Origin: Neotabrizicola shimadae
GTDB taxonomy: Bacteria > Pseudomonadota > Alphaproteobacteria > Rhodobacterales > Rhodobacteraceae
Assembly: GCF_019623905.1 (NCBI RefSeq)
Contig: NZ_CP069370.1
Location: 1,054,001-1,118,000, forward strand
DNA: 64,000 bases
Direction of reading: 5' to 3'
Shown here: positions 7,939 to 16,911 of the stretch, one piece after another
Layout: the number at the start of each line of letters is the position of its first letter
Numbering within the stretch: position 1 is the first letter of the stretch
Notes under the pieces: model-generated
The model's database searches: none
The model's input: the letters and a program-made list of their open reading frames with translations, nothing else
Told to the model about the DNA's origin: nothing
Made by a program: the position numbers and the translations under genes

Positions 7939-8571
7939 ATGGCGTTTCATGAGGTGCGGTTTCCCGCAAACCTGAGCTTCGGTTCTCAGGGCGGGCCTGA
8001 ACGCCGGACGGACATCGTGACACTGGCCAGCGGCCACGAAGAGCGAAACACGCCCTGGGCCCATTCGCGGCGGCGCTATGATGCCGGGGTCGGCTTGAGG
8101 TCGCTGGAAGATCTGGAGGCGCTGATTGCCTTTTTCGAGGCGCGACAGGGCCAGTTGTACGGGTTTCGCTGGAAGGACTGGTCGGATTTCAAGTCCTGTC
8201 CCGCGTCGCGAACTGTGTCGGCCGAGGATCAGGTGCTGGGGGTCGGTGATGCGGCAACGGACCGCTTCGCGCTGATGAAGCGCTATGCCTCGGGCGAGCA
8301 GGCCTATGTGCGGCCCGTGGCGAAGCCGGTTGCCGGGTCGGTCCGCGTGGCGGTCGCGGGGTTGCCGCAGATGGAGGGCTCGGACTTCATGGTCGATACC
8401 GTGACGGGCTTGGTGACGTTCTTCGAGGCGCCAGCCCGCGGTGCACGGGTCACGGCCGGATTCGAGTTCGATGTGCCTGTGCGTTTCGACACCGACCGTA
8501 TCCAGGTTTCGCTCGCTTCGTTTCAGGCGGGTGACGTTCCGAGCGTACCGGTTGTGGAGGTGCGCCTGTGA
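7939..8571 (+). CDS. GTA distal tail protein (g12), DUF2460
   Basis: The 210-residue product matches DUF2460: FHEVRFPANLSFGSQGGPERRTDIV at the N-terminus and GQLYGFRWKDWSDFKSC in the middle, both typical. It forms the ring at the end of the tube that carries the baseplate. The upstream site is TGAGGAGGGACC. From this gene on, codon use is visibly less GC-extreme than in g1-g11. The stop overlaps the GTG start of g13. Confidence 0.9.
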   Translation: MAFHEVRFPANLSFGSQGGPERRTDIVTLASGHEERNTPWAHSRRRYDAGVGLRSLEDLEALIAFFEARQGQLYGFRWKDWSDFKSCPASRTVSAEDQVLGVGDAATDRFALMKRYASGEQAYVRPVAKPVAGSVRVAVAGLPQMEGSDFMVDTVTGLVTFFEAPARGARVTAGFEFDVPVRFDTDRIQVSLASFQAGDVPSVPVVEVRL

Positions 8572-9455
8572 GCGGATCGAAGGATGCCTTGCTGGCGCAT
8601 CTGGCCAGCGGGACAACCACCGTCTGCCGCACCTGGTCGGTGCATCGGACGGACGGGGCTGTCCTTGGGTTCACGGATCATGATTGCGACCTCGAGTTCG
8701 AGGGCATCCGGTTCGCGGCGGGAGCGGGCCTGACCGCGAGTGTCCTTGAACAGGTCACAGGCATGGCGCCCGACAACGCCGAGGCGCTTGGCATACTGTC
8801 AAGCGATGCCGTCAACGAGCAGGACATCCTGGCGGGGCGCTACGATGGCGCGGTCGTGCGCGTCTGGCTGGTGAATTGGGCAAACCCGGACGAGCGAATG
8901 ATCGAGTTCGCGGGCCGCACGGGCGATATCGTCCGTGCCGGCAACAGCTTTCGCGTGGAGTTGCGAGGGTTGACCGACGTGTTGAACCAGACCACGGGGC
9001 GCGTGTTTCAGGCCGGCTGTGATGCCAGTCTCGGCGATGCCCGGTGCGGGTTCGATCTTGAACGTGCGGGATACCAGGCCGAGGCGGATATCCTTTGGAT
9101 CGAGGAGGGGTTCCGGTTCGGATTTGCCCCCCTGGAAGGCTTTGCCGACCGTTGGTTTGCCCGTGGCCAGATGCGCCTTCTGAACGGCGAGGGGATCGGG
9201 CAGGCCGCGCTGGTCAGGCTTGACCAAAGCCTGCCGGCGGGACGTGAGATCGCCGTGTGGACGCCGTTCGGCGTCACACCAAAGCCAGGTGACCGAGTGC
9301 AGTTGACAGCCGGATGCGACAAGCGCGCGGCCACCTGCCGAGACAAGTTCACCAACTTCCTGAACTTTCGAGGGTTCCCGACCATTCCTGGCGAGGATTG
9401 GCTTACGTCCTTTCCGACATCGGGCAGCGCTCACTCCGGAGGCAAACTGCGATGA
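8568..9455 (+). CDS. GTA baseplate hub protein (g13), DUF2163
   Basis: A 295-residue protein of the DUF2163 / phage BR0599 family, started by GTG in a GTGA overlap. Four cysteines sit in two pairs, Cys151/Cys160 and Cys250/Cys257, in the pattern AGCDASLGDARC and AGCDKRAATC. In the R. capsulatus GTA the equivalent hub protein is reported to hold an iron-sulfur cluster, and these cysteines are the natural ligands. The hub closes the tube end and anchors the g15 protein. Confidence 0.88.
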   Translation: MSGSKDALLAHLASGTTTVCRTWSVHRTDGAVLGFTDHDCDLEFEGIRFAAGAGLTASVLEQVTGMAPDNAEALGILSSDAVNEQDILAGRYDGAVVRVWLVNWANPDERMIEFAGRTGDIVRAGNSFRVELRGLTDVLNQTTGRVFQAGCDASLGDARCGFDLERAGYQAEADILWIEEGFRFGFAPLEGFADRWFARGQMRLLNGEGIGQAALVRLDQSLPAGREIAVWTPFGVTPKPGDRVQLTAGCDKRAATCRDKFTNFLNFRGFPTIPGEDWLTSFPTSGSAHSGGKLR

Positions 9456-9886
9456 CCGCGCCGCGTGAAGATGTTGTCGCTGCGGCTCGGGCATGGCTTG
9501 GCACGCCTTACCGCCATCAGCAGTCGTGTCGGGGTGCGGGCACCGACTGCCTCGGTCTGATCCGCGGAATCTGGAGGGAACTGGTTGGTGAGGAGCCAGA
9601 GGCTGTTCCTGCCTATACGCCTGACTGGTCCGAAGCCTCGGGTCGCGAAGACCTGCTTGCGGCGGCGCGGCGCTGGCTGCGGCCATGCCCCGACGGCCCC
9701 CTGGTGCCAGGGATCGTGCTGCTGTTCAGGATGCATGACGCTTCTGTCGCCAAGCATCTGGCGATTGTCTCCCGCACCGAGGCTTCGCCTTGCATCATTC
9801 ATGCCTATTCAGGGCAGGGCGTGGTTGAAAGCCCGCTTTCCGCCCCCTGGGCGCGCCGTGTCACTGGCCGGTTCTCGTTTCCTTGA
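9452..9886 (+). CDS. GTA cell-wall peptidase (g14), NlpC/P60 type
   Basis: A 144-residue NlpC/P60-fold peptidase of the phage type. The catalytic cysteine is Cys33 in GTDCLGL and the histidine is probably His102 in AKHLAIV. It should cut peptide bridges in the recipient's peptidoglycan during DNA delivery. I start it at ATG 9452, in an ATGA overlap with g13; a longer frame back to 9314 lies inside g13. It is followed after 11 bases by g15. Confidence 0.88.
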   Translation: MTAPREDVVAAARAWLGTPYRHQQSCRGAGTDCLGLIRGIWRELVGEEPEAVPAYTPDWSEASGREDLLAAARRWLRPCPDGPLVPGIVLLFRMHDASVAKHLAIVSRTEASPCIIHAYSGQGVVESPLSAPWARRVTGRFSFP

Positions 9887-9897
9887 AAGGGTAGAAG

Positions 9898-12800
9898 ATG
9901 GCGACTTTGATCCTGTCGGCCGTGGGTGCCTCACTTGGTGGTGCCTTGGGTGCCGGATTCCTCGGGGTCGCGGGTGCGGCCTTGGGGCAGGCCGCGGGCG
10001 CTGTGATCGGACGGTCGATCGACGAGAAGTTGCTCGGTTCGGGTTCCGAAGCGGTCGAGGTCGGCAGGGTTGACCGATTTCGGCTGATGGGAGCGAGTGA
10101 GGGGGCGGCAATCCCGCGTGTCTGGGGGCGGTTCCGGGTTGGCGGCCAGGTCATCTGGGCCAGCAGGTTCCGCGAGGACCTCAACCGCCGGTCAAGTGGC
10201 AAGGGGGGCGGGCGCAAGACGACGGTTACCGAGTACGCATATTCGGTAAGCTTGGCGATCGCGCTTTGCGAGGGTCCCATCCGTTGTGTTGGTCGGGTTT
10301 GGGCCGATGGCAACGAGATCGCGAAATCAAGCCTGAACATGCGAGTCTACGAAGGAACGGATGACCAGATCCCTGACCCGCTGATCGACGCGATCGAAGG
10401 CGATGGGTTGGCATGCGCCTATCGTGGGACAGCTTATGTTGTCATCGAGGACCTCGACCTCGGGCGATTTGGCAACCGCGTCCCTCAGTTCAGTTTCGAG
10501 GTGGTGCGCTGTGCGAATGTCGTTGACCGCGTGCCCACGCTTGCCGACACAATTCAGGCGGTCGCGCTTATCCCCGGAACGGGCGAATACGCTCTGGCGA
10601 CCACCGCTGTGACACTCGAAGCCGCTCCGGGCGCTTCGCGGACTGTCAACGTCAACACGGCAGAGGGTCTTTCCGACATTACTGTCTCGCTTGACCAATT
10701 GCGTGGTGAACTGCCGAAAGTGAAGGCGGTCTCGCTTGTTGTGTCATGGTTCGGAGATGATCTGCGCTGCGGCTCATGCAGCATCCGTCCGAAGGTCGAA
10801 CAGAAGGATGTTGATGGCCGCAACATGAAATGGCGAGCCGGCGGCATCGAACGGAAGGCCGCCCAGATCCTGCCGAAACTGAATGGCAGCAGCATTTACG
10901 GCGGAACACCTTCGGATCAATCTGTTGTTGAAGCGATCAAGGCGATCAAATCGGGTGGACAGGAAGTGATGTTCTATCCGTTCGTCCTGATGGATATTCT
11001 TGAGGGAAATGGCAAGCCAACCCCTTGGGCTCCCGACACGGAGCAACCGCAACTTCCATGGCGCGGCCGTATCACACTGAACCGTGCTCCGGGACAGCCC
11101 GGAACAACCGACGGTACCGACGCAGCAAAGACCGAGGTCGATGCCTTCTTCGGGACCGCAACCGGGGCACATTTTCGTGTCCAAGGTGGCAAGATCACAT
11201 ACAACGGGCCAATCGAGTGGGGCTACCGGCGGTTCGTATTGCATTATGCTCACCTTTGCGCGCTGGCCGGCGGTGTCGATGCATTCTGTATCGGGTCAGA
11301 GCTTCGTGGGGTTACTTGTATTCGGGCCTCAGGGGACTCCTTCCCTGCTGTTCAGCACTTGATCGATCTCGCTGCCGAGGTCCGTTCAATACTTGGGCAG
11401 AAGACAAAGATCGGCTACGCGGCGGATTGGTCGGAGTATGCCAATCACGCGGCTGATGGAAACCTGTACTTCCATCTGGATCCTCTTTGGGCAGATCCCA
11501 ACTTGGACTTCATCGGCATCGACAACTATCTGCCGTTGAGCGACTGGCGTGACTCTGGCAGCAATTTGGATGGCCCGTGGGGGAGTTGCGCAAATCCGGA
11601 CTATCTCTACAACAATGTCGCCGGTGGCGAGTGGTTCGACTGGTACTATGACTCGAAAGAAGCGGTATTGGAGCAGCGCCGCACGGAAATATCTGATGGG
11701 GAATTTGGAGAGCCTTGGGTATTTCGGGTCAAGGACATTCGCAGTTGGTGGGAGAACGAGCACTTCGATCGAGTTTCTGGCGAGCGCCGAGCTACTGCGT
11801 GGGTTCCCGGCCTCAAGCCCGTTTGGTTTACGGAATACGGGTGCCCGGCGGTTCATCTCGGTACGAACCAGCCTAATGTGTTTGTGGACAAGAGGTCGTC
11901 CGAGTCGCTGTTGCCAAGAGGTTCATCCGGGGTACGTGATGACTTCATTCAGATAGGTTACTTTTCGGCCATAGCAGAGTTCTGGAATAGACCCGAGAAC
12001 AACCCGACGTCTGGCTTATACAATGGGTCGATGGTCGACATGACACATGCTTTTGCCTGGGCTTGGGATGCGCGTCCGTTTCCCAGCTTTCCGACACTTG
12101 GGGAGGTTTGGTCAGACGGGCCGAACTTTGAGCTTGGGCATTGGATAAACGGAAGGAGTGGTTCCGAGTGTGTCGAGAACGTTGTCAAGGACCTGTCCTC
12201 ACTCACTCAAGGCGGGTTGGTGGTGAAAGACATTCCCCGGGTAGTGCGCGGCTACAGCGTGCCTCGTCTGTCTTCGGCGCGGTCCTCGATCCAGCCGCTG
12301 ATGCTGGCATTCGGCCTTGATGTCGTCGAACGCGATGGAGAAGTACAGATTCGTGGCCGATCGGCTCGTTCGACGTTGGCGATCGACCCTGCAAGGGAAG
12401 TGGTTGAGAGTGAACTCGGTGGCCTTGTTGAGCGTAAACGCCAAGCGCCTGAGTCGGACGCCGAAAGCATCATCGTCTCCTACATGCGCGATCAAGGAAG
12501 TTTTGAAACAGCGACAGTCCAATCTTTGCAGGCCTTGGGAGTTGCCAAAGGCCGCGCGGAGTCGGAAGTGCCGATGGTTCTGACGCAGAAGGAAGCCCGT
12601 GCCCTTGTTGAGCGTTGGCATGCCGAGCTTTCCCTTGGCCGTGAAACGATCAAGCTTGCCTTGCCCTTGTCGGAGTCGGCCTTGGGGCCCGGCGATGTCG
12701 TTCTGATTGATCGGACGCCGTTTCGGATCGACCGAGTTGAGCGATCCGGCCATCTGATCCTTGAAGGGGTCCGGACAGACCAGGCTGCCTTCGAGGCAGT

Positions 12801-13794
12801 GTCGAGTGATGACGAGGCGGTACCTTGCATGGTGCCGATGACGAGCACGCAGCCAGAGGTCGTATTTCTAGACCTGCCATTGCTACGTGGCGACGAGATT
12901 CCTTATGCCCCCCATGTGGCGGTTGCTGCGTCCTCATGGCCGGGGCCGGTTGCAATCTGGGATGCAATTGGCCAAGACGGGTTTGGCTTGAATACCCTCA
13001 TCACTTCGCCGGCGGTTGTGGGTGTTACAAGAAACTCTCTCCTCGCCGCACAACCTGGATTGCCGGACCGCGGAGCGCCGTTGAGAGTATCGTTCTCGCG
13101 CAGCGATGTCAGCGCTGCAAGTTGGGAGGCGGTCCTCTCTGGGGCCAACTTGGCGGCAATCGGAACTGGGGCTGCCAGTGGGTGGGAGCTGTTCCAGTTC
13201 GCGGATGCGACAGTTGTTGGCCCCGATGAGTATGAACTCTCGATGCGGCTTCGGGCGCAGCTAGGTACCGAAAGTGACATGGTTGCCGAATGGCCGCCTG
13301 GATGCTTGGTGGTGATCATCGACAGCGCACTCCAGCAAATTGGCATTGCGCCCAACCAGCGTGGTCTGACACGCGTGTACCGGACGGGCGTTGCCTCATT
13401 GGGCTACGCAGATTCTCGCACCGAAGTCCGAACCGAGGTGTTCTCGGGCAATGGTCTACGTCCATACTCAGTCGTGCATCTGAAGGTCGTGGCTCGTGGC
13501 GACGGGGGGGCAACAGTGCGCTGGACGCGTCGCACGCGCATCGACGGCGACAACTGGGATGGCTTCGATGTGCCCTTGGCGGAAGAGGGCGAATGGTATG
13601 TGATCAGAGTCTACGCGGGCGCGATTTTGCTGCGGGAAGATCGTGTCGCGGAACCGGAGTGGGTTTACGCTGAAGAACTGCTCTTGGCAGACAGGTCGTA
13701 TGGTCGCCTGACGGTAGCGGTGGCCCAGGGATCGGCCCGCTTCGGACTTGGCCCGTTTGCGGCGTCGGCCGTTCCGGAATGGGGCGATTCTTGA
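9898..13794 (+). CDS. GTA host-specificity / tail fibre 'megatron' protein (g15)
   Basis: At 1298 residues this is the largest protein of the cluster. A glycine-rich hydrophobic N-terminus (about residues 1-40) precedes a domain with GAAIPRVWGRFRVGGQVIWAS. A GTA TIM-barrel-like domain follows (roughly 430-740, with YAADWSEYANHAADGN and DFIGIDNYLPLSDWRD), then a phage tail module and a C-terminal beta-rich region. The family forms the tail tip, contacts the recipient surface and is thought to help cross its envelope. Ribosome-binding site TTGAAAGGGTAGAAG precedes ATG 9898. Base composition is clearly lower in GC than in g1-g11. Confidence 0.92.
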   Translation: MATLILSAVGASLGGALGAGFLGVAGAALGQAAGAVIGRSIDEKLLGSGSEAVEVGRVDRFRLMGASEGAAIPRVWGRFRVGGQVIWASRFREDLNRRSSGKGGGRKTTVTEYAYSVSLAIALCEGPIRCVGRVWADGNEIAKSSLNMRVYEGTDDQIPDPLIDAIEGDGLACAYRGTAYVVIEDLDLGRFGNRVPQFSFEVVRCANVVDRVPTLADTIQAVALIPGTGEYALATTAVTLEAAPGASRTVNVNTAEGLSDITVSLDQLRGELPKVKAVSLVVSWFGDDLRCGSCSIRPKVEQKDVDGRNMKWRAGGIERKAAQILPKLNGSSIYGGTPSDQSVVEAIKAIKSGGQEVMFYPFVLMDILEGNGKPTPWAPDTEQPQLPWRGRITLNRAPGQPGTTDGTDAAKTEVDAFFGTATGAHFRVQGGKITYNGPIEWGYRRFVLHYAHLCALAGGVDAFCIGSELRGVTCIRASGDSFPAVQHLIDLAAEVRSILGQKTKIGYAADWSEYANHAADGNLYFHLDPLWADPNLDFIGIDNYLPLSDWRDSGSNLDGPWGSCANPDYLYNNVAGGEWFDWYYDSKEAVLEQRRTEISDGEFGEPWVFRVKDIRSWWENEHFDRVSGERRATAWVPGLKPVWFTEYGCPAVHLGTNQPNVFVDKRSSESLLPRGSSGVRDDFIQIGYFSAIAEFWNRPENNPTSGLYNGSMVDMTHAFAWAWDARPFPSFPTLGEVWSDGPNFELGHWINGRSGSECVENVVKDLSSLTQGGLVVKDIPRVVRGYSVPRLSSARSSIQPLMLAFGLDVVERDGEVQIRGRSARSTLAIDPAREVVESELGGLVERKRQAPESDAESIIVSYMRDQGSFETATVQSLQALGVAKGRAESEVPMVLTQKEARALVERWHAELSLGRETIKLALPLSESALGPGDVVLIDRTPFRIDRVERSGHLILEGVRTDQAAFEAVSSDDEAVPCMVPMTSTQPEVVFLDLPLLRGDEIPYAPHVAVAASSWPGPVAIWDAIGQDGFGLNTLITSPAVVGVTRNSLLAAQPGLPDRGAPLRVSFSRSDVSAASWEAVLSGANLAAIGTGAASGWELFQFADATVVGPDEYELSMRLRAQLGTESDMVAEWPPGCLVVIIDSALQQIGIAPNQRGLTRVYRTGVASLGYADSRTEVRTEVFSGNGLRPYSVVHLKVVARGDGGATVRWTRRTRIDGDNWDGFDVPLAEEGEWYVIRVYAGAILLREDRVAEPEWVYAEELLLADRSYGRLTVAVAQGSARFGLGPFAASAVPEWGDS

Positions 13795-13849
13795 TCTTTC
13801 CACTGTCGCATGCTTCTGTGCTGCTCATGTCTTGACGCGGAGGTCGAGG

Positions 13850-14659
13850 ATGAGCACGGACGCCAGGGCAAAGCTGAAATCTGTTGACCCGGTTTGGGAA
13901 CGCATCCGCGCGGAGGCACTGGATGCCGTGGCGCTTGAGCCGTTGCTCGGTGGCTTGATCCACTCGAGCCTTCTGCATCACCCGACGATGGAACGCGCTC
14001 TAGCCTATCGTTTTTCGCTTAAGCTTGCGTCGGGCGAGATGAGTGAGCAGATACTTAGGGAGATCGCAGATGAGGCATTCGCTTCGGATCCCTCGATCGG
14101 AGGCGCGGCACGAGCAGACGTCGTTGCTGTCCATGACCGCGATCCAGCATGCCACCGATTCCTTCAACCCGTGTTGTTCTTCAAGGGCTTCCAGGCGATC
14201 CAAGCCTACCGCATTGGTCACTGGCTGTGGCAGCACAGCCGGACCGATTTGGCATATTTCGTGCAGATGCGCGTATCGGAAGTCTTTGGTGTCGACGTCC
14301 ATCCGGCGGCGAAGATTGGCCAAGGCATCATGATCGACCACGCCCATTCCATCGTCATCGGCGAGACCGCGGTTGTGGGCGACAATGTCTCCATGCTTCA
14401 CTCCGTTACACTTGGAGGCACAGGCAAAGAGAACGGAGACCGGCATCCGAAGATCGGCAATGGCGTCCTGATCGGGGCGGGCGCAAAGGTTTTGGGGAAC
14501 ATTTCGGTTGGCTCGTGCTCTCGCATCGCTGCGGGTTCGGTTGTCCTTCAGGACGTCCCGCCAAACACGACGGTCGCCGGTGTCCCGGCACGCGTTGTGG
14601 GCAAGGCGGGATGTGATCAACCGGCGCTCTCGATGAACCAGATCCTGTCCGGCGATTGA
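13850..14659 (+). CDS. cysE: Serine O-acetyltransferase
   Basis: The enzyme makes O-acetylserine from serine and acetyl-CoA, the first step of cysteine synthesis. The 269-residue product has the CysE N-terminal helical domain (residues 1-140) and a left-handed beta-helix of hexapeptide repeats (about 160-245). Family motifs include DPACHRFLQP, FKGFQAIQAYR, VDVHPAAKIG and MLHSVTLGGTG. ATG 13850 has GCGGAGGTCGAGG just upstream; 34 extra in-frame codons lie within g15's end. It follows g15 by 55 bases without a clear terminator, so read-through from the GTA operon is possible. It shares the lower GC content of g12-g15. Confidence 0.9.
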   Translation: MSTDARAKLKSVDPVWERIRAEALDAVALEPLLGGLIHSSLLHHPTMERALAYRFSLKLASGEMSEQILREIADEAFASDPSIGGAARADVVAVHDRDPACHRFLQPVLFFKGFQAIQAYRIGHWLWQHSRTDLAYFVQMRVSEVFGVDVHPAAKIGQGIMIDHAHSIVIGETAVVGDNVSMLHSVTLGGTGKENGDRHPKIGNGVLIGAGAKVLGNISVGSCSRIAAGSVVLQDVPPNTTVAGVPARVVGKAGCDQPALSMNQILSGD

Positions 14660-14678
14660 TCTGGCAGCGAGAGGCCGT

Positions 14679-15335
14679 GTGATCGAGCAGGCTCGCCTTT
14701 ACCTGTACAATGCGATAGCCCGCGTGACGGGTGCGGCGGTGTCACTCTTCGCGCGCCTCATAACGGCGCTTCGGCCTGTCTGGTTGGGTTGCGAGCCCAT
14801 CGCCGACAAGCGTGTCTATTTTGCGAATCACACGTCGAACGGCGACTTCGTTGTTGTATGGACGGCGCTTCCTCCGTCTCTTCGATCGCAGACCCGGCCT
14901 GTCGCCGCAGCGGACTATTGGCTGGCCTCGCGGCTGCGGTCCTTTGCGGGGCGGTGGGTATTCAATGCAGTTCTGATCGACCGGCGACCAGACATGCGGA
15001 CTGAAAACCCGGTTGATCAGATTGTTGCGGCTTTGGACGACGGCTACTCCCTGATCCTATTCCCTGAAGGCAAGCGCAATACGACAGCCGAGGCGGTGCT
15101 TCCTTTCAAGACGGGTCTCTATCATGTTGCCGCCGCGCGACCTGATGTCGATCTCGTCCCGGTCTGGATCGCGAATCTCAGTCGCATCATGCCCAAGGGC
15201 GAAATCATTCCGCTACCGTTGCTTTGCACTGTAACTTTCGGCGCGCCTCTGCGTCTGAACGAAGGCGAGGCCAAGGCGGATTTCCTTCTTCGCGCCGCGA
15301 ACGAGTTGCGTGCGCTGGCGCCGGTGGCGACATGA
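14679..15335 (+). CDS. 1-acyl-glycerol-3-phosphate acyltransferase-like protein
   Basis: A 218-residue PlsC-like membrane-associated acyltransferase with the two diagnostic motifs: NHTSNGD (H-X4-D, about residues 50-56) and LFPEGKRN (about 128-135). One hydrophobic N-terminal segment (VTGAAVSLFARLITAL) probably anchors it. The reaction expected is transfer of an acyl group to lysophosphatidic acid. It uses a GTG start at 14679 after GAGAGGCC and overlaps the next gene by ATGA. Because it forms an operon with two CDP-lipid enzymes, it may serve a dedicated lipid rather than bulk phospholipid synthesis; that is inference. Confidence 0.83.
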   Translation: MIEQARLYLYNAIARVTGAAVSLFARLITALRPVWLGCEPIADKRVYFANHTSNGDFVVVWTALPPSLRSQTRPVAAADYWLASRLRSFAGRWVFNAVLIDRRPDMRTENPVDQIVAALDDGYSLILFPEGKRNTTAEAVLPFKTGLYHVAAARPDVDLVPVWIANLSRIMPKGEIIPLPLLCTVTFGAPLRLNEGEAKADFLLRAANELRALAPVAT

Positions 15336-16282
15336 CGGCCCCTCCGTCTGAGCTCGTCAGCTTCCTTGTCGCCGTCGGGGCCATCCTTTCGATTGCCACC
15401 ATCGCTGGCCAGACCCTGCGGTCACGTGTGGCACCTGACCGAACCAATCCGGTCATCGAAGAGATCAACGCGCGCATAGCCTCCTGGTGGGCGATGGTCG
15501 TGTTGATCGGGCTGGCACTTCTGGCCGGTCGGACCGGAATTGTCCTCTTGTTCGCGGTCTGCTCCTTCGCTGCCCTGCGCGAATTCCTCAGTTTGACCAG
15601 AACGGCGCGTGCCGACCACTGGTCGTTGCTTCTGGCGTTCTACGTCATCCTGCCGCTTCAGTATTTGCTGGTCTGGCATGACTGGTACGGTCTCTACTCG
15701 ATCTTCATTCCCGTATACGCTTTCCTACTGCTGCCCGTGCTCTCGGCCCTGCGCGGTGGGCCCGACCGGTTTCTTGATCGGATTGCAGAGACACAGTGGG
15801 CCATCATGCTGGCCATCTATTGTGCGTCATATGTGCCAGCCCTGCTCAACCTCCATATCCCTGGCTACGAGGGGCGGAACATCCTGCTCGTGGCCTATCT
15901 GATCTTTGTCGTGCAGTTCTCCGATGTCATGCAGTTCGTTTGGGGCAAGCTTGTCGGGCGGCACCGGATCGCCGCAAGCATTTCGCCATCGAAGACCTGG
16001 GAAGGCTTTGTCGGTGGCGTCGCAACAGCCTCGCTGGCAGGTATGGCTTTGTGGTGGATCACCCCGTTCTCGCCTTTCGTGTCCCTGTCCGTCTCCTTTG
16101 CCATGTGCTTGGCCGGTTTCGCCGGAGGGCTTGTTCTTTCCGCCATCAAGCGCGATCGCGGAGTGAAGGACTGGGGCTATGTCATTCCGGGTCACGGCGG
16201 GTTCATCGACCGGCTGGACAGCGTGCTCTTTGCTGCCCCCATCTTCCTGCACATCATGCGCTATGCGTGGTCGCTGAAGTGA
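15332..16282 (+). CDS. Phosphatidate cytidylyltransferase (CDP-diacylglycerol synthase)-like
   Basis: The 316-residue integral membrane protein has about eight hydrophobic helices and the C-terminal CTP-transferase signature: SAIKRDRGVKDWG then HGGFIDRLDS. These hold the K-R...K-D...H-G-G...D-R residues of the CdsA family. It should convert phosphatidic acid and CTP to CDP-diacylglycerol. ATG 15332 overlaps the acyltransferase stop, and its own stop overlaps the GTG of the next gene, giving a tight three-gene unit. A second, housekeeping cdsA usually sits beside other cell-envelope genes in this family, so this copy is probably a paralogue. Confidence 0.85.
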   Translation: MTAPPSELVSFLVAVGAILSIATIAGQTLRSRVAPDRTNPVIEEINARIASWWAMVVLIGLALLAGRTGIVLLFAVCSFAALREFLSLTRTARADHWSLLLAFYVILPLQYLLVWHDWYGLYSIFIPVYAFLLLPVLSALRGGPDRFLDRIAETQWAIMLAIYCASYVPALLNLHIPGYEGRNILLVAYLIFVVQFSDVMQFVWGKLVGRHRIAASISPSKTWEGFVGGVATASLAGMALWWITPFSPFVSLSVSFAMCLAGFAGGLVLSAIKRDRGVKDWGYVIPGHGGFIDRLDSVLFAAPIFLHIMRYAWSLK

Positions 16283-16911
16283 CGGGCGAAGACGGGAGGC
16301 GACCACTTCAATCCAGACAAAGCTCTTGGGCGCGTGCGGCAGCGACCCAGTTGGCCGTTGGGAATGTGCCCCCGAACCGGATTTCCCAGGCTGGGCTGGC
16401 GTTCGCCGCCATTGGCGCGCTGGCTTTCGCAGCAAGCCCCCATCTTTCCCCCGGTTGGCGCGGCATGTGCCTTGTCGCCGCTGCCGTCATGATGCAGGCG
16501 CGGCTGGTCTGCAACCTCCTTGACGGTATGGTGGCAATCGAGGGCGGTCGCCGACAGGCAGACGGTCCGTTCTGGAACGAGGCGCCGGACAGGCTGTCCG
16601 ACACGGCCTTCCTCGTCGGCGCCGGCTATGCTGCGCAAGACATCTCGCTCGGCTGGACCGCTGCCGCGCTGGCCATCCTTGTCGCCTATCTGCGTGAGCT
16701 TGGCAGAGCAGAAGGATTTCCCCCGGACTACTGCGGCCCCATGGCAAAGCAGCACCGCATGGCAGTGCTGACAATCGGTTGTCTCGTCGCCGCTCTCTGG
16801 CCAAGTCCCGGAGCCATTCTGACCCTGACCCTCTGGATCATCGTCGCGGGCGCCGCAGCGACCGCCGGCCGGCGATCACTGCGGCTGATCCGCAGGCTGA
16901 AGTCCCGTTAG
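16279..16911 (+). CDS. CDP-alcohol phosphatidyltransferase-like protein with altered motif
   Basis: A 210-residue membrane protein, GTG start in a GTGA overlap with the cytidylyltransferase. The CDP-alcohol transferase signature normally reads D-x2-D-G-x2-A-R-x8-G-x3-D-x3-D. Here the stretch is [12 protein letters not shown] followed by [12 protein letters not shown], so the first and third aspartates are asparagine. The second and fourth are kept. The enzyme should transfer phosphatidyl from CDP-diacylglycerol to an unknown alcohol, if active. Its end overlaps that of convergent pdhC by four bases and no terminator lies between them. Confidence 0.75.
   Translation: MTGEDGRRPLQSRQSSWARAAATQLAVGNVPPNRISQAGLAFAAIGALAFAASPHLSPGWRGMCLVAAAVMMQARLVCNLLDGMVAIEGGRRQADGPFWNEAPDRLSDTAFLVGAGYAAQDISLGWTAAALAILVAYLRELGRAEGFPPDYCGPMAKQHRMAVLTIGCLVAALWPSPGAILTLTLWIIVAGAAATAGRRSLRLIRRLKSR

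Noticed and set aside
1-13794. Complete prophage
   Set aside because: No integrase, replication, repressor or lysis genes; gene order and families are those of a gene transfer agent.
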